DNA from: Gammaproteobacteria bacterium
GTDB taxonomy: Bacteria; Pseudomonadota; Gammaproteobacteria; Nitrosococcales; Methylophagaceae
DNA length: 52,064 nt
Assembly: GCA_029210875.1 (NCBI GenBank)
Contig: JARGFJ010000006.1
Span: 1 to 52,064, forward strand
Direction: 5' to 3'
The notes beneath the pieces are model-generated. The model searched no databases. It saw only the letters and a list, made by a program, of their open reading frames with translations, and had not been told where the DNA came from. The number at the start of each line of letters is the position of its first letter. The first letter of the stretch is position 1. The position numbers were made by a program, and so were the translations under genes. Positions 39,243-50,900 of this stretch are shown here, one piece after another.

Positions 39243-42200
39243 ATGGCTGCTCAAATTGGTATCGTAAAAGCACTTATCGGCACAGCAACCGCAACCGCTG
39301 CTGATGGCACGATTCGTAATCTTCAAATTGGTGATCAGGTTTTTGCCAATGAATTAATCACCACGGGCGCTGGTAGCGCTATCGAGCTTGAGTTTGCTGA
39401 TGGTAGTCTGATGGATCTCGGGCGTAACTCTCAAGCCATCCTTGATGACACCATCTTTAATCCAGAAGCAGCAACAGCCGTTGCAGAAACGACAGATTCA
39501 GAAGTTGATGCTATTCAGGCGGCATTGTTAGCCGGTGAAGATCCAACACAAATTGCTGAAGCAACTGCAGCAGGTGCTGGAGTAGAAGACGGTAATGAAG
39601 GTCATCCTCCTGTTGTTGTTGATTATCTTGCACCACAGGTCACCCCTGACTCTGGTTTTGATACTACTGGTATCGGTGTAGTCTTCCCGGAAATTGAAGA
39701 AGAACTACAAGCTCCTATCTCGCCAGATTTGACCCCGCCTGTTGATTATGATGTAAGTGTAACTGCTAGTTATGTTGAAGAGCTACCATTTGAGATTGTT
39801 CTTGGTGGCATACCATCAACCAGTATTAGTCTAAATTTAGATAATGGTGATAACTCTGTTGGTTATATTTATTTCACTGTTGGCTCCGATGCTAATGTTT
39901 CAATTGCTGCAAACGGTTCTGGAGTTGATCCACAAATACATTTATTTGCAGATGACGGCAGTCTGGATTTAGCCAACTTACTTGCATCTAATGACGATAG
40001 TGGCCCAGGATTAAATTCACTTATAAATGCCGATCTTTCTGCGGGAGATTATGTTTTAGCTGTCAGCGATTTTTACTTTACTAGTAGTGAGGCTGTATCT
40101 GGTGATAACACTGATAGTACGCCTAGTAATGGCATATACGAAGTTGTTATCGGTTCGTCTACAGCAACAATCACCATTAACGAAGGTTCATCTTCTGACC
40201 CTGCCACTGCCATCACTGGCAGTCATGTTTTTGAGAACGATTATGACTCACTTGCTTTTAATGCTGGGTTTCTTTATGAGTTCCAAGTTGGTGAAAATGA
40301 AATTGTTTTAGATAATATTCATGGTACAGACGTTGAAGATGGTGTAACAACCGACTTTACAATCACTAGTCTACCCATGGATTCTGATGCCAATCAGGTG
40401 GGGCTATTATTAGTCGATCGTAATGACGATGGCAGTATCGAAGAAATTTATGGAGATGGTTATTCCTTTTTACCTGCTGGTGGTTTAGAAATATTATCTG
40501 GCGATTCAGTTTATTACTTCCAGGTAGCAATGTCTGATTTTGAGAGTGAAGAGCAATCCCGTTCGGAAATAATTGTGCAACCCGTACCTGTAACGTTTAA
40601 TTATTTCACAACAGACACGGATGGTTTAATAAGTGATGGTGCTGTAGTTAGTATTGGTTTTTCTGTTGTGCCGACCCCAACTGTAGTCCTTGCAGGTGTG
40701 GAAGTCGAACAAGTACTTTTACAGGAAGACAGTAGCGAATCTATCGCGGTGAGCGCTAATACCAATGATGGCAGTCATCTCTCAACTCTCGTCATTGATG
40801 GGTTTGAGCCAGAAGTTGACGCAAGTTGGTTGGATCTTAGTGGTCTTGAAGTAAATGGTGCTACCGCAGTATTTTCTGGTGGACAAATCACTGTTACTGG
40901 ACTGTCTGGTACGGATTTCAATGGAAGCTTCAGCATTACACCTCCTGCAGATAGTGATTTGGATCCTGGTAACCTAACCGCAATTGTCACTGCTGTTAGT
41001 GATGCAGATGCCGGACTGCAAGTTGTAGATAACTCTCCAACAGTAGCAGTCGTGACTGACGCAGTATTAGACCAGTATGGTGATGTCACAACTGTTGCCG
41101 TAGCGGACAGTTCAGAATCGACATCAGGCACACAAACCATTAGTTTGGGCGCGAGCATGACGCTAGCCGACACAGGATGGAACAACAACGATGCGGACAG
41201 CAGTGAAACACTCAGCGTTACATTGACGCTAGATACTACTTTACCTGCTGATGCGGTATTAAGCAGTACAGCGGGTACCGTAACCCAAGTTGGCACAAGT
41301 AACGTTTACACGATTACTGGCGTCAATATTGAAGCAGCCGTTGCCGGCTTACAAGTGACTGTAGCCCAAGGCTGGGATGGCACCATCAGCGGCAGTATTG
41401 CCACGCACGCGTTTGAAACCGTATCGGGCGACTTTGAAGAAGTGGTTGCTGGAGATGGGTTTGACAACGTTAAAGATGACACGGCGTCGTTCAGCGTGAC
41501 AGTGACTCCGGGTGTGACCCCACCGACAGTTGTGACCGATATCGAAGGCGAGCACCTGCTTATCCAGGAAGACGGCAGTGGTGTTTACCATGTGACAGCG
41601 ACAGCGGGTGCGACCGACATTATTAGCGAAATTACGGTGGCAAACTTACCCGCAGGTGCCACCATCACAGGTAACGATGGCGGTAGCTATGACAGTGGCA
41701 CCGGTGTTTACACTGTAAATGGCACACCAAGCCAAGTCGTGTTAACCGTCACCGTCTATGGTGTGGCTGATTCAGATGTTGATTTAGGAACCACAACCTT
41801 TACAGCGACAGCTGCTGATGCAACCAGTCCAACAACGACAACAACAGCTAACACAACGGCGACAGTCGTAGTGGATGCAGTATTAGACCAGTATGGCGAT
41901 GTCACAACTGTTGCCGTAGCGGACAGTTCAGAATCGACATCAGGCACACAAACCATTAGTTTGGGCGCGAGCATGACGCTAGCCGACACAGGATGGAACA
42001 ACAACGATGCGGACAGCAGTGAAACACTCAGCGTTACATTGACGCTAGATACTACTTTACCTGCTGATGCGGTATTAAGCAGTACAGCGGGTACCGTAAC
42101 CCAAGTTGGCACAAGTAACGTTTACACGATTACTGGCGTCAATATTGAAGCAGCCGTTGCCGGCTTACAAGTGACTGTAGCCCAAGGCTGGGATGGCACC

Positions 42201-44711
42201 ATCAGCGGCAGTATTGCCACGCACGCGTTTGAAACCGTATCGGGCGACTTTGAAGAAGTGGTTGCTGGAGATGGGTTTGACAACGTTAAAGATGACACAG
42301 CCAACTTTAGTGTAACTGTGACACCGGGTTCAGACGAACCGATAGCAGCGCTGACCGTGAGCGGAGATGGCTACTTTAAGGAAGATGTTCCAAACGATGT
42401 TACGATTGAAGCGCATACAGCGGATAGTACTGATGAACTGACTAGCATGACTCTGGCAGGGTTGACTGGCTGGACAATCAATGCGGCTGATTTGACTGCG
42501 TTGGCTGCTGATCCGGATGTGAACACCGTGACGTTTGTGGGCGGGGTATTAACTATCACCTTTAACAGTGGTGTGGAAGATTTCACTTACAGTGCATTAA
42601 CACTGACTGCACCGCAAGATACCGATGCGGATACAGCCGTTACACTGACAGCAAATGTACAGGATAAAACCGACAACACGGTTACTAACAGCGTGGTTGT
42701 GAACCCTACATTGGTAGTGGATGCAGTTGCTGACCTGACAACTGTTAGCATTACAGTTGATGATAATTTGGCTGATGGTGATGCGACCTTTGATGTCAAT
42801 GAAGATGGTACAGTGACTGTTTCTGCAAGCTTTGGCGATACAGCTGATGCTTCTGAAACACATACTGTGACTGTTGTTGTGCCAACTGGTTTCACTGTCG
42901 GTGGAGATTCGAGTGCTGACAGCGTAACTGTAAATCTGGATGGTACGACTACCTTGGTTTACACAGTGGTCGGTGCGAGCTTGGATGATAGTTTTACAGT
43001 GACCAATGCTAACGCGGGAGGAACCTATGAGTTCACTGCCGATTCGATGGCTGAGGAATTTACCTTAACGGGGATCGAAAATGATTTTGGTGACAATATT
43101 CAAACCGACTCTGCTGCAGCTGATGCGATAGCTTCTGAAATCACTTTCCCTGCCGGCTTGGCTTATTCTATCGCCGGTGGCGGTGGTACTGGTGCATTCC
43201 TGTATGGTATTGACTTAGCTACAGGTTCTACCTATCAAATCGGTGCTGTGGTTGTTGATGGAAATGACAAAGCGCAATTTTCATCATTGACCTTGAATCC
43301 TATTGATGGATATTTGTATGGCTTAGCAGATCAGGGTAATTTGAACGGCTTTGTTAAAGTTAATACAGCTACTGGTGAAGCGGAATTATTATTCCAGTCT
43401 AATTTGCTGAATCAAAGTACTACAGGCATGTCATTCGATTCACTTGGTAATCTCTATATTGGCATTGATGATGATATCTATCTGATTACTGCGGGTGAAC
43501 TTGCAGCAGAAGATTACAGTGGTTTGACTTCATCTTATGTGAGTTTCACCAATACGGGAGTATCGATGGATGCAATGGCCTATGATGGTGCTGGTACGTT
43601 CTATTTTGTATCAGGATCTCAGCTTTATACATTGACTGGTACTGGATCCCAAACTGCCGTCGCACTACCTAATTCAGTAGGTGACACCATCGATGGTCTG
43701 TCATTTGATGAAAATGGCAATCTGTGGGGGGCTGATAATCTGGGTACGATATACAATATCGATACAGATACGGGTACAGGTACGTTGGTAGCCACCATCA
43801 GTAATTCTGATGTGACTAACTCGGGTATTCATTCGTTGGCTATCAGTCAAGTAGAACCTGGTACTTATGTGACCTTCTCTGAGGATGGGGCTAGCAATAC
43901 TCATTATTATGCGTATAGCGCAACTCCTATTGTCGATGTATTAGATAGTACTGATACTGGGCTCGGGCATGATAGTGATGTGACAGTATCTATTGCCGGT
44001 CATACAGTCACTGTGGTTCAGACTGACACATCGGATCCTGTTGATTCAGTTGCGATTCGAGTGGATGCCTCAGCCACAATTAATGTGGATGGTTTTGACC
44101 AGACTGATGTATTTACTCGTGATGGTGACCCTTCTATCGTTAATATAATGAATGCAGAAGGCGGTACTATTCAAACAGGTGAAGCGGACGATGTTATTGA
44201 TATAACTGCTGCGACAGCCGATGTAAGTGATGCACCGACAGGAGAAACGTTCACCATTGCTACAGATGGTGGAGATGATGCCATTACTTTAGATGATTTG
44301 ATTGATAGTACCTATATCATTCAGGCAGGAGAGGCATTAGATGCAAGCGGTAATTTAACTCCAGATCTAACTGATATTGATACAATTAACATTGATGGCA
44401 GTATCGACTTAGGGACTGGTCCATTAGATTTGAGTAATGTTGAAATTATCAATATTACGGGTACAGGCAATAATGTTTTAACGTTGAGTGCCGCGGATGT
44501 ACTGGACGCCTCAGATGGCAGCAACACATTGATTATTCAAGGTGATGTGGGTGATAGCTTGGTATCTGCTGAGCAATGGACCCCGGGAGATGTAGGTGTC
44601 ACCGGCTTAGATGGCGGTATATATAATGTTTATAGCTATGACGATGGTTCAGGTTTGGCGACCATACTTGTGGATCAAAATATAAACATTACCCAGCAGC
44701 TTACTGATTGA
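39243..44711 (+). CDS. LapA-type giant adhesin 1 with retention module
   Basis: ATG 39243 with GGAGG at 39230-39234 gives 1822 residues. Residues 1-120 are the LapA retention module (AAQIGIVKALIGTATA, FADGSLMDLGRNSQAI), ending in the LapG cleavage site TAAG at 108-111. Residues about 200-310 resemble a bacterial pre-peptidase/DVUA0089-type beta domain. Residues 490-1300 are Ig-like repeats, two of them nearly identical. About 1300-1540 looks like a beta-propeller of YLYGLADQG-type blades. The C-terminus (LTLSAADVLDASDGSNTLI) is a recognisable end module of type I-secreted proteins, but no GGxGxDxxx RTX repeats are seen. It should be held in the outer membrane through TolC/LapE until LapG cuts it. 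Confidence 0.88.
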   Translation: MAAQIGIVKALIGTATATAADGTIRNLQIGDQVFANELITTGAGSAIELEFADGSLMDLGRNSQAILDDTIFNPEAATAVAETTDSEVDAIQAALLAGEDPTQIAEATAAGAGVEDGNEGHPPVVVDYLAPQVTPDSGFDTTGIGVVFPEIEEELQAPISPDLTPPVDYDVSVTASYVEELPFEIVLGGIPSTSISLNLDNGDNSVGYIYFTVGSDANVSIAANGSGVDPQIHLFADDGSLDLANLLASNDDSGPGLNSLINADLSAGDYVLAVSDFYFTSSEAVSGDNTDSTPSNGIYEVVIGSSTATITINEGSSSDPATAITGSHVFENDYDSLAFNAGFLYEFQVGENEIVLDNIHGTDVEDGVTTDFTITSLPMDSDANQVGLLLVDRNDDGSIEEIYGDGYSFLPAGGLEILSGDSVYYFQVAMSDFESEEQSRSEIIVQPVPVTFNYFTTDTDGLISDGAVVSIGFSVVPTPTVVLAGVEVEQVLLQEDSSESIAVSANTNDGSHLSTLVIDGFEPEVDASWLDLSGLEVNGATAVFSGGQITVTGLSGTDFNGSFSITPPADSDLDPGNLTAIVTAVSDADAGLQVVDNSPTVAVVTDAVLDQYGDVTTVAVADSSESTSGTQTISLGASMTLADTGWNNNDADSSETLSVTLTLDTTLPADAVLSSTAGTVTQVGTSNVYTITGVNIEAAVAGLQVTVAQGWDGTISGSIATHAFETVSGDFEEVVAGDGFDNVKDDTASFSVTVTPGVTPPTVVTDIEGEHLLIQEDGSGVYHVTATAGATDIISEITVANLPAGATITGNDGGSYDSGTGVYTVNGTPSQVVLTVTVYGVADSDVDLGTTTFTATAADATSPTTTTTANTTATVVVDAVLDQYGDVTTVAVADSSESTSGTQTISLGASMTLADTGWNNNDADSSETLSVTLTLDTTLPADAVLSSTAGTVTQVGTSNVYTITGVNIEAAVAGLQVTVAQGWDGTISGSIATHAFETVSGDFEEVVAGDGFDNVKDDTANFSVTVTPGSDEPIAALTVSGDGYFKEDVPNDVTIEAHTADSTDELTSMTLAGLTGWTINAADLTALAADPDVNTVTFVGGVLTITFNSGVEDFTYSALTLTAPQDTDADTAVTLTANVQDKTDNTVTNSVVVNPTLVVDAVADLTTVSITVDDNLADGDATFDVNEDGTVTVSASFGDTADASETHTVTVVVPTGFTVGGDSSADSVTVNLDGTTTLVYTVVGASLDDSFTVTNANAGGTYEFTADSMAEEFTLTGIENDFGDNIQTDSAAADAIASEITFPAGLAYSIAGGGGTGAFLYGIDLATGSTYQIGAVVVDGNDKAQFSSLTLNPIDGYLYGLADQGNLNGFVKVNTATGEAELLFQSNLLNQSTTGMSFDSLGNLYIGIDDDIYLITAGELAAEDYSGLTSSYVSFTNTGVSMDAMAYDGAGTFYFVSGSQLYTLTGTGSQTAVALPNSVGDTIDGLSFDENGNLWGADNLGTIYNIDTDTGTGTLVATISNSDVTNSGIHSLAISQVEPGTYVTFSEDGASNTHYYAYSATPIVDVLDSTDTGLGHDSDVTVSIAGHTVTVVQTDTSDPVDSVAIRVDASATINVDGFDQTDVFTRDGDPSIVNIMNAEGGTIQTGEADDVIDITAATADVSDAPTGETFTIATDGGDDAITLDDLIDSTYIIQAGEALDASGNLTPDLTDIDTINIDGSIDLGTGPLDLSNVEIINITGTGNNVLTLSAADVLDASDGSNTLIIQGDVGDSLVSAEQWTPGDVGVTGLDGGIYNVYSYDDGSGLATILVDQNINITQQLTD
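41061..41482 (+). repeat. Internal repeat, copy 1, in adhesin gene 1
   Basis: This 422-bp stretch recurs at 41877-42298, 816 bp (272 codons) downstream, with a single base change (T at 41081, C at 41897) by reading. It encodes an Ig-like unit starting AVLDQYGDVTTVAVAD. The unit between the copies is unrelated in sequence. Such identity implies recent duplication or gene conversion. Confidence 0.95.
41877..42298 (+). repeat. Internal repeat, copy 2, in adhesin gene 1
   Basis: This is the second copy of the unit at 41061-41482. Beyond the shared end (GATGACAC) the sequences diverge at once, coding for SFSVTVTPG in copy 1 and NFSVTVTPG in copy 2 with different codons. The boundary therefore marks the edge of the duplicated or converted tract. 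Confidence 0.95.
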
Positions 44712-44740
44712 GGTATTCGTACTTAAAAATAAAGGAAAAA

Positions 44741-44764
44741 GCCCTGCTTTAGCAGGGCTTTTTT
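44741..44764 (+). terminator. Rho-independent terminator after adhesin gene 1
   Basis: The stem GCCCTGCT (44741-44748) and AGCAGGGC (44751-44758) has a two-base loop when fully paired, with A and T flanks extending it, and six T follow. It separates the two adhesin genes transcriptionally, so gene 2 needs its own promoter. Confidence 0.92.
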
Positions 44765-44797
44765 ATGAGGAAACTCTATCAGGCTTTCAATAAATGC

Positions 44798-44860
44798 CAA
44801 ATTAGTACCAAAGTACAATAGATCTACCTCCCAAACAGGAGGAAACTGACACTCAAGTAA
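44798..44860 (+). promoter_or_regulatory. Conserved 63-nt leader of adhesin gene 2
   Basis: This is the copy of 39106-39168. The palindrome is reduced to GTAC-CAAA-GTAC (44805-44816), the TACAAT box is kept (44814-44819), and the hairpin keeps five of six pairs (CCTCC with GGAGG, 44827-44842). The spacing to the coding start is about 51 bp here against 74 bp in gene 1, and no CRP-like box lies upstream. Confidence 0.65.
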
Positions 44861-44911
44861 TGGATTAATGTATCCATTGTTAGTTGAAAAACGTTTTCCG
44901 GGAGAGAAATT

Positions 44912-47900
44912 ATAACTGCTCAAATTGGTATCGTAAAAGCACTTATCGGCACAGCAACAGCAACCGCTGCTGATGGCACGATTCGTAATCTTCAAATTGG
45001 CGATCACGTCTTTGCTGATGAACTAATCACGACAGGCGCTGGTGGCGCTATTGAATTAGAGTTCGCTGATGGTAGCGTGATGGATCTTGGGCGTAACACA
45101 CAAGCCGTCCTTGATGACACCGTCTTTAATCCAGAAGCGGCAACTGCTGTTGCAGAAACAACAGATGCTGAAGTTGATGCAATTCAAGCAGCATTATTAG
45201 CTGGTGCGGATCCAACACAAATTGGTGAAGCTACTGCAGCTGGCGCTGGTGTGGCTGGTGAAGGCAATGAAGGTCACCAACCAGTAGTGGTTGATTATCT
45301 TGCACCAGAAGCACCGGTTGAATCAGGTTTTGATACAACTGGTATCGGTGTTGTCTTCCCAGAAATCCAAGAAGAACTTCAAGTTCCGATAGAAGAAGAG
45401 ATTGTTCCGCCAGCTGTTAGTGTTTCAGTTGAGGTTCAGATTGAAATTGATCCAGAAAATCCACCCCAAACCGAACCTCCAACAGATGGTATTCCTACTC
45501 CAGATTATCCGGTACTGGTTAATGGTAATGCTGCAAGTATTCTTGAAGGTACCAACGGTGGTGAAAATAGTGAAACCAGAGATGTTACCTTTATTCTCAG
45601 CTTAGACCACGTCTTCAGCCAAGATGTAATCGTAACGTATCAACTCATTGAAGGAACGGCTTTATTCGGTACAGATCAAGACTGGTTTGATGGTGAATTG
45701 ATCAATACTGTGACTATCCCAGCTGGAACAACCACATTCCCAGTCACAATTACGATTGTTCAAGATCACTTTGATGAAAGTAATGAGCACTTCAGTATCA
45801 AGATTATTGATGCGGTGAATGCCACAATCAATCCTGCAGCAGATACTGCAACGGTAACTATCTTTGATGACGATACCACACCGGTTGCACAAAATGATTT
45901 TAATGCTGTCACAGAAGATGTTGCAGAACAAGGTTACCCACAAACAACCGGTAACGTCATTTCGGGTACGAATGATGCGGGCAATAATCCTGCCGTCCAA
46001 CTAGACTCAGATGAAGATGGTGACTCTCTAGCTATAGTTTCATTCAGCGATGCAGATGAAAACGTTGCCGCGGGTGGGACTATCACAGGTAAATATGGTG
46101 AATTAACGCTTAATTCTGATGGCAGTTATACCTATGTTCTTACTTCAAATGAAGATCCTGCTATTCAAGGTCTAGGTGAAGATGAAACGCTTACAGATAC
46201 TTTTAGTTATATCGTAACTGACACTTTTAATGCTGAGCAAACAGCAGATCTGACGATCATTATTCAAGGCAGCAATGACGCGCCAGTGATCGATGGTGAT
46301 GTGAGCAATACCAGTGGATTAATGTTTGCTGGCCTGAACGCTGAATACTACGGTGTGAACAGTCAGATCGATAATCTGGCCGAGTTCCGCAGCATTGTCG
46401 AGAGCAACGCGCCCGATGCGACGTTCAATGCAACAGAAATCAGTTACTCACTGGGTAACGGTACGGTCAGCATCGGTGAACATTTGCAGTCATTCCTCGG
46501 TGCTGATGCCGCTACTCTGAGTGCGGATCCTGCCAATACCTCTGATGGCGGTCTGCACATGTTCGGTCAGGTTTATCTGCAGGCAGGGGTTTACCAGTTC
46601 CAGGTTCGAGCTGACGATGGTTATCAAATTGTGATCGATGGCAATTCCGTTGCGGAATATGCAGAAAATCAGCCTCCTACCACTCGTACGCATGCACAAT
46701 TCAATATCAGTGAAGACGGTTACTACGATGTCGATATAGTCTGGTGGGATCAGGGTGGTGCATATGTGTTTGAGCCTGCGTTGAGTTTCAATGGCGGTGC
46801 CTTTAACGTTTTCTCAACCGACAATTTTGACTTCAGAGCTGAAGCGTCTGCTTCGGTAATGGAAGCAGGCAATACTGATTCGGGTGTTGAGGTTGCAGGT
46901 ATTCCAACTGTCACTGGCACGATGAACGCCGATGATGTCGACAATGATGATGATCCTACGACATTAACTTGGAGCTTGGATGTGACGGCCACTCCTGCAG
47001 ACAGTGTTTATGGACAATTTGCTATTGATGAGCATGGTAACTGGACCTATAACCTGGATAATGCTGCAGCTGATAACTTGGCAGAAGGCCAGTTCGTCAC
47101 GGAAACCTTCACGGTTGTTGTGACTGACCGTCATGGTGCAACAGATAGCAAAGATGTCACCATCACTATCCAGGGCACCAATGACAGCCCGGTGATCAGC
47201 TTTGCTGATGGCAACGACGCTGGTGCCGTTTCAGAAGATGCTGTCACCAGCATAACAGGTCAATTGGCTGCCGACGATGTGGATACCGGGGCGACGGAAA
47301 CCTGGTCTATTCAGGGAACTCACGGCTCTGCGTATGGTTCGATTACCGTTGATAACACGGGCAAGTGGACATATACATTGGCTAATGGCAGCCCGGCTGT
47401 TCAGGCATTAACCGATGGTGATGTCATTCATGAGACCTATATCGTTCGTGTTACTGATGACAATGGGGCCTGGGACGACCAAACAGTGGCTATCACAATC
47501 ACTGGCACCAATGATGCTCCCGAAGTTTCCGATAAATGGGTCTCTTTGGACGCGAATGCCGATGCTTCCGGCATCAGCCTGGCAGATTACGATGCCGGCG
47601 GTGCCAAAGACGTTGAAGATGATGCCGATGGTCAAATCAGCGGTGGCAGCAAAACCACGCAAATCCAGATTGAAACCTTGCCGTTGAATGGCACGCTGTT
47701 TGTCGATGGTGTCGAAGTTGTAGCTGGTGACGTTTTTGATGAAACCGTGAACTTCGATTATGAGGCCGATTACAGCGATCCGATCCTGTTCGGCACCAAA
47801 GATGACACTGGCAGTAAATCGCAGTGGGGCACATTCTCTGGTGGTGATATTTCACTGTCTAGTGGCGGTGTGACCGGTACTATCTCTGGATTTGATGATA

Positions 47901-50900
47901 GCGGTGATGCAAATATCACCTTCCATAACTCGAACATACATAGCTCAATGGGAACAGGGCTTGGTGTCAAAGGTAGCGAGATTGAACTTTCCAATCATGA
48001 AACCCTGACTATCCAGTTCGACCAGACTATGGCGAATGCGGAAATCGGCCTTAGCGGTGTAGGCGGCAATTTTTCAGAGAGTTCAAGTGCCGATGCCGGA
48101 GCCGTCTGGTTCGCTTCCCTGGATGGTGCCGTCGTCGCCAGCGGGGCAGAACGTCAGGATGCAGCAGATGATGGTAACCCGAATACTGTTGTTATCAATA
48201 TTGATGTCCCGTTCGACAGCGTGGTATTCAGTGTTGAAGCCATGGTTAACTCGAACTACTCGGTGCAATACATCGAGGTGAATCCGCAGTTTGAAGACAG
48301 CTTCACCTATTCTGCGATCGACAGCGAAGGTCTGGTGTCCGGTTCGACAGCGACGGTTACATTGACTGGTTCGGCGACCAACTTCACGCCTGATGCGAGC
48401 AATGATCAAGGCGGAGCCTTACTGAGAACGGACGAAGATACTTCGTTGACGATCGATGCCGCTACTTTGCTGGCTAATGACACCGATAGTAACGGTGATA
48501 GTTTGACGATCACTTCGGTTCAGGATGCCCAGCATGGCGCGGTCACTCTGAATGAGGATGGTTCCATCTCGTTTGATCCGGCTGCCAATTTCAGCGGCCT
48601 GGCAAGCTTCAGCTACACGGTGAGTGACGGTTATGGCGGTAGCGATACGGCCACTGCGACCATCAGGGTTAACCCGGTAGCTGATGCGCCGACATTGATT
48701 ATGAGCATGGGTGAGCCGGTTGTTACTACCGTTAATGCTGCAGGCTATGAGGTTATCGACTATAAAGGCGACAGCTATTTCGTGGCAGGTGGCGGTACTT
48801 TGAAACCATCTACCAACTCGACGCACATGACTTTTGTTGAAGGCAAAGGGTACGGCATCGGCGGCGGTAGAGGCACTGACGGAATCGATAAGAACGAAAG
48901 TCTGATGTTTGATCTGCAACAGAATGTGTCTGCTGCGACTTTCAATGTTCATGTAGATTCAGCCAGCCTGAATGCGCAGTGGATTGCCTATGATCAAAAT
49001 GGTACAGAGGTAGGACAGGGAGACATCAACGCTTCTGGCACCGTCACTATCTCCGGAATCGGTCAGTTTGCCTACGTTGCCTTTGACGCGGAAAAATCCG
49101 GCAGTGACAATGGCGGCGGGTTCTTTGTTACACCGGAGAGCGTGTTGGAGGCCACCAATCTCATTGTCAATGGTAGCTTTGAAGATCTGGGCCATACAGA
49201 CGGCAATGGTGATCCGATTCTTGGTGAATTGACTGGAACCTCACTGGTACATGTTGCGTCCATTCCGGGCTGGACAACCATAGCCGGTCCCAACATGGAG
49301 CCACACGCAAAAGGCCACGCTGGTGTGGGCGCATCCGATGGCAATCACTACATGGACTTGGGTGCCAGCCCCGGCAATACCTCAATCGAGCAGAGCTTCA
49401 ACAGCCTCGTTGCTGGCAAACAATATCAGCTGTCGTTTGATTTCCGCGACAAAGCAGCGATGCAGGAGTCTGGACCATCAGGGCTGAGCTCGGGCGTAAT
49501 GCAAGTATTGTGGAATAGTGAAGTAGTAGCGACGATCGATGGTGATAATGTCGATCAATGGTTGAGTCATTCTGTCACAGTGATTGCAACTGGAAATGAC
49601 AGCCTGGTGTTCGCAGAAATCGGTGACAGTGACGATAACTGGGGCATTGCTATCGATAATGTTCAGTTGTATGGCGTGATCGGCTTCGGTGATACGCCGG
49701 AAACGACTTACAGTTATGAACTTTCCGTCACCGCGGCATTGACCGATCTTGATGGTAGCGAAACGCTGAGCGGTGTATTTGTTTCGGCATTGCCGAACGG
49801 CGTCACCATTAGCGACAAGCCGAATGCTGACGAAAGTTACAATCCAGGTACGCTGACTTTGGTATCCGATCATGAGCTGACTGCTGATGAAATCAATGCC
49901 ATCCAGGGTTCTGTCACTTCGACAGACACGTTTGGCAGTGTTTCAGATACGGCTACAACAGAAACCAACGTCAAGGTTGAAGCCGGTTACGTTGATTTCA
50001 GCAGCTTGAGTTTCGACAGTTGGGGCGGGGCCGTGCAAGATCGGGCCGATGCGTCGGCAACGACTGTCATGAACAACGTGCTTGCGCTGGCCGGAAATTC
50101 CTGGAAAGCGGCATCGCTGGATCAGTTTGGTGTCGATAGCGACTTTGACTGGTCGAACGGTACTTTGACGTTTGAAGCCAAGGTGACAACGCAAGGTGAA
50201 CTGCAAGGCATTTTGTTCGAACAAAACCTCACCAATAATCAGTCCGCCGATCAACCTAACCTGATTAAGATAGCCGGTAGCCAGAACTGGGGAAGCAATG
50301 CCGGTTATACATCGGAAGATCTGGGTGATGGCTGGGTGAGATATGAAGTCGATCTGAGTACCTTGGATCAAACGAACGGCGTGTTCCAGCACATGGTTTT
50401 TGTCAATGACGATGATAATAATGATCCTGCAGATGGCGTTACGGGTGAGATTTCTTTCAGAAACCTGTCCATTTCTGATAATGCCGTTGATGGAAATATG
50501 AGCTCTGATATGTTGCTGGAAGGTTCTAGCGGCGATGATGTGCTCTATGCCAACGCTGGCGATGACATCCTTATCGGTGGTGCAGGTAATGACATCCTCA
50601 TCGGTGGTGCAGGTAATGATCTGCTGGTTGGAGGTGCTGGTGCTGATACCTTTGTTTGGAATGATGCCGATTTAGGTACTGTTGGTTCACCTGCACATGA
50701 TATTGTTCAAGACTTTAATGTTAACGAAGATGTATTGAATCTATCAGATTTATTATCTGATGGTTCTCATACTATTGAAGGTATTGAAGTTGGTGTGGCA
50801 GGTTCTGAACACTTACAATTAAATATCAAAGACAGCAGTGGTAATGTTGTCCAAGAAATTGAATTGTCAGGTGTAACAGCTAGTCCAAGCCCTGCTGATA

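Noticed and set aside
40775-42304. Long minus-strand frames opposite adhesin 1
   Set aside because: They are mirror frames of Thr/Val/Ser-rich repeats, two of them identical only because the plus-strand unit is duplicated.
44723-45007. Minus-strand frame across the intergenic region and start of adhesin 2
   Set aside because: It reads through the terminator, the conserved leader and the antisense of the retention module.
47408-50392. Several minus- and plus-strand frames inside adhesin 2
   Set aside because: They have no family resemblance and arise from the higher GC of the core, which lowers stop-codon frequency in other frames.
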